A program made the position numbers and the translations under genes. Shown here piece after piece: positions 29,307-30,572 of a stretch of DNA of 30,572 nt (positions within the stretch are counted from its first letter, which is position 1; each line of letters begins with the position of its first letter). The DNA comes from a virus: IMG/VR virus record IMGVR_UViG_3300044732_000912, positions 1-30,572 of that record; one strand, 5' to 3'. The notes under the pieces are model-generated. The model was not told where the DNA came from. It did not search any database and was given only the letters and a program-made list of their open reading frames with translations.

Positions 29307-30314
29307 TTAGGCGAAGGTGCCGCCGTCGATCGGACCCTTGAGAGCCGCGTCGAGCTGGTCGATGGCATCCTGCACGTTCGCGCCGATGGCGTAGGTGTTG
29401 CCAGCGCCGTCGAAGGAGACGTTCGCAGCGGCCACGCTCGGCATGCCGTAGTTGAGGGTGACGAGCTTCGTGCCGTCAGAGGCAACCCAATCCTGCCTGC
29501 TGGCAGCGACGGTGTTGCCCGTGCCGACGACGGAGCCGGGAACGGTGACGATCCAGAAATAATTTTTACAGAGCGCCGGATCGACATCCGCGATGTTCGC
29601 CGGGACGTTCGCAACGCCCGAAGCAGCGGTAATGTCACCCGTGGTAGCGTCGAGCGTACCAGCGAAGATCACGCCACCGGACATGGCGGCCATGCCCGTG
29701 TAGATTTCGTTGATGGCCGGGACGAGCGTCTTGGCCGTCGTGCTCAGGCTGGCGAGAGTGCCGCCCAGAACGTCGGTCTTGAGAAGAGCCGTATCGACGA
29801 ACTTGTTGGCGGTGCCAGCAGCCACGTCGGCGGTAACAGCCTTCGAGACAGTCAGCTTGCCATTGGCGTCAGCGACGATGGTGACGCCGTCAGCGATGGT
29901 CGCGGCGTAGCCGGGAGCAACCGACAGAACGCCGTTGTTATCGACAATCGTCGTGCCGTCCACCGAGATCGTGCTGCCACCGACGCCCCACGAAAGGTTG
30001 CCAGAGCCGTCCGTGATGAGGGTATTGCCAGCCGCGCCGCCAGAAACCGTGAGGTCGGCAACCGCGATGGCGAGCTTCGCACCAGCAGCGAAGGTCTTCG
30101 TGCCGGAAGCGATGGTCTGGTTGCCCGTGAGTTCGACCTGACGGTTCGAACCGACGAGAACCTGGGCGGCAGCGCCGTCACCGACGACGAGGCCGTTGGC
30201 GGCAGCGCCACCGACGAATCCTCCTTTGGCGAATGCCAACTCACCCTCGAGAAGGGTGGGAACCGCAACGGCAGTCGCGCCGACGTTACGGAGGATTTGC
30301 AGTTTCGTAGCCAT
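29307..30314 (-). CDS. tail fibre/structural protein, strand-rich (335 aa)
   Basis: AGGAG lies before the ATG at 30314. It opens with MATKLQILRNVGATAVAVPT, then LLEGELAFAKGGFVGGAAAN, a pattern typical of phage fibre N-termini that list a set of features (xGELAxAxxx). The middle is repetitive Val/Ala/Thr/Gly-rich sequence likely to form a beta-solenoid or trimeric shaft (DGTTIVDNNGVLSVAPGYAA, TIADGVTIVADANGKLTVSK). The C-terminus has TYAIGANVQDAIDQLDAALK. No enzyme motif is seen. The order, after another fibre fragment and before the S74 fibre, supports a multi-part tail or base structure. Confidence 0.7.
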   Translation of the reverse strand: MATKLQILRNVGATAVAVPTLLEGELAFAKGGFVGGAAANGLVVGDGAAAQVLVGSNRQVELTGNQTIASGTKTFAAGAKLAIAVADLTVSGGAAGNTLITDGSGNLSWGVGGSTISVDGTTIVDNNGVLSVAPGYAATIADGVTIVADANGKLTVSKAVTADVAAGTANKFVDTALLKTDVLGGTLASLSTTAKTLVPAINEIYTGMAAMSGGVIFAGTLDATTGDITAASGVANVPANIADVDPALCKNYFWIVTVPGSVVGTGNTVAASRQDWVASDGTKLVTLNYGMPSVAAANVSFDGAGNTYAIGANVQDAIDQLDAALKGPIDGGTFA

Positions 30315-30329
30315 TTTCTTTTCTCCTGA

Positions 30330-30572
30330 TTAAAACGATCCGGCGGAAATCGTTCCGCCCCACTGCACAACGCCCGCCGGATCAGCCGTCAGCGCGTCGT
30401 TCTGACCGAGGGGTGGCGTGGGAAGCGTTGTTCCCGGCGTGCCATCGCCCCCGAAGCTCGATGTCGGCACCAGCTTGAGTGTGCCGTTACCGTTGGTGAC
30501 GAGCGCCATGTCAGGCACCATCGTGTCACCAATGTTGATCTGGTCGAGGCGGTCAGCGACGAGCTTCTCGTC
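30330..30572 (-). CDS. tail-fibre-type protein (partial, N-terminus off the right edge)
   Basis: The reverse frame is open from the right edge through 30330, giving 80 residues of the C-terminal end. It starts within DEKLVADRLDQINIGDTMVP and ends in a Pro/Gly-rich segment (PGTTLPTPPLGQNDALTADP, then VVQWGGTISAGSF). The ATG at 30521 is inside the frame and may be internal. The ALTADPAGVVQW motif resembles fibre repeats in the neighbouring proteins. The gene is likely the previous member of the fibre set in the late operon. Function cannot be stated beyond that. Confidence 0.6.
   Translation of the reverse strand, partial: DEKLVADRLDQINIGDTMVPDMALVTNGNGTLKLVPTSSFGGDGTPGTTLPTPPLGQNDALTADPAGVVQWGGTISAGSF

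Noticed and set aside
29274-30329. Rightward frame of 351 codons opposite the fibre gene
   Set aside because: Antisense shadow of a strand-rich fibre gene; Arg/Asp/Gly-rich product without motif.
27224-30572. Diversity-generating retroelement with variable repeat in the tail genes
   Set aside because: No reverse transcriptase gene and no template/variable repeat pair with adenine-specific differences were seen.

Overview
The window is almost entirely phage DNA: about 30 kb of a temperate, short-tailed (podovirus-type) phage or prophage. No flanking bacterial chromosome is visible and both ends cut through genes. The DNA is GC-rich. A GcrA-type cell-cycle regulator, a family essentially confined to Alphaproteobacteria, points to an alphaproteobacterial host. 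No long-tail genes (tape measure, tail tube, sheath) are present. A P22-type portal, a gp4-like adaptor and a gp10-like hub support a short tail.

Left arm (1-6249) carries regulation, lysogeny and early functions. A leftward early operon (1601 to 1) encodes a Cro-like HTH protein, a DUF5664 dATP/dGTP diphosphohydrolase-type protein, a 67-aa protein, a GcrA-like regulator and a RuvC-like resolvase that runs off the left edge; each gene overlaps the next. It diverges, across a 251-bp control region with nested dyads, from a rightward lysogeny operon: XRE repressor, an 84-aa protein, an excisionase-like HTH protein and a tyrosine integrase. A perfect 12-bp hairpin terminator follows the integrase. 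Beyond it lies an unusual array of about 400 bp made of 5-nt units, broken every 59 nt by a GAAACCC box. Next come a leftward pair (201-aa unknown protein, HNH protein) and a divergent rightward pair (ribbon-helix-helix protein, double-HTH protein). Two TATCC inverted repeats lie between these pairs, each covering one predicted promoter.

Right arm (30572 to 6250) is one long leftward late operon. In transcription order it encodes tail fibre/tail proteins (one with an S74 chaperone domain), a lysis group (GH24 endolysin and a T-holin-like membrane protein), large terminase, portal, scaffold, major capsid, head-tail connector proteins, a gp10-like hub, a GNAT protein, and a set of Gly/Ala-rich virion or ejection proteins including one with a lytic-transglycosylase-like domain. 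Most stops and starts overlap or nearly touch. The exceptions are gaps before scaffold, after capsid, before the GNAT gene and before the S74 fibre; these hold strong RNA hairpins. One small gene (8726-9040) is on the opposite strand and looks like a moron. No small terminase, tRNA, transposon, CRISPR array or reverse transcriptase was recognised.
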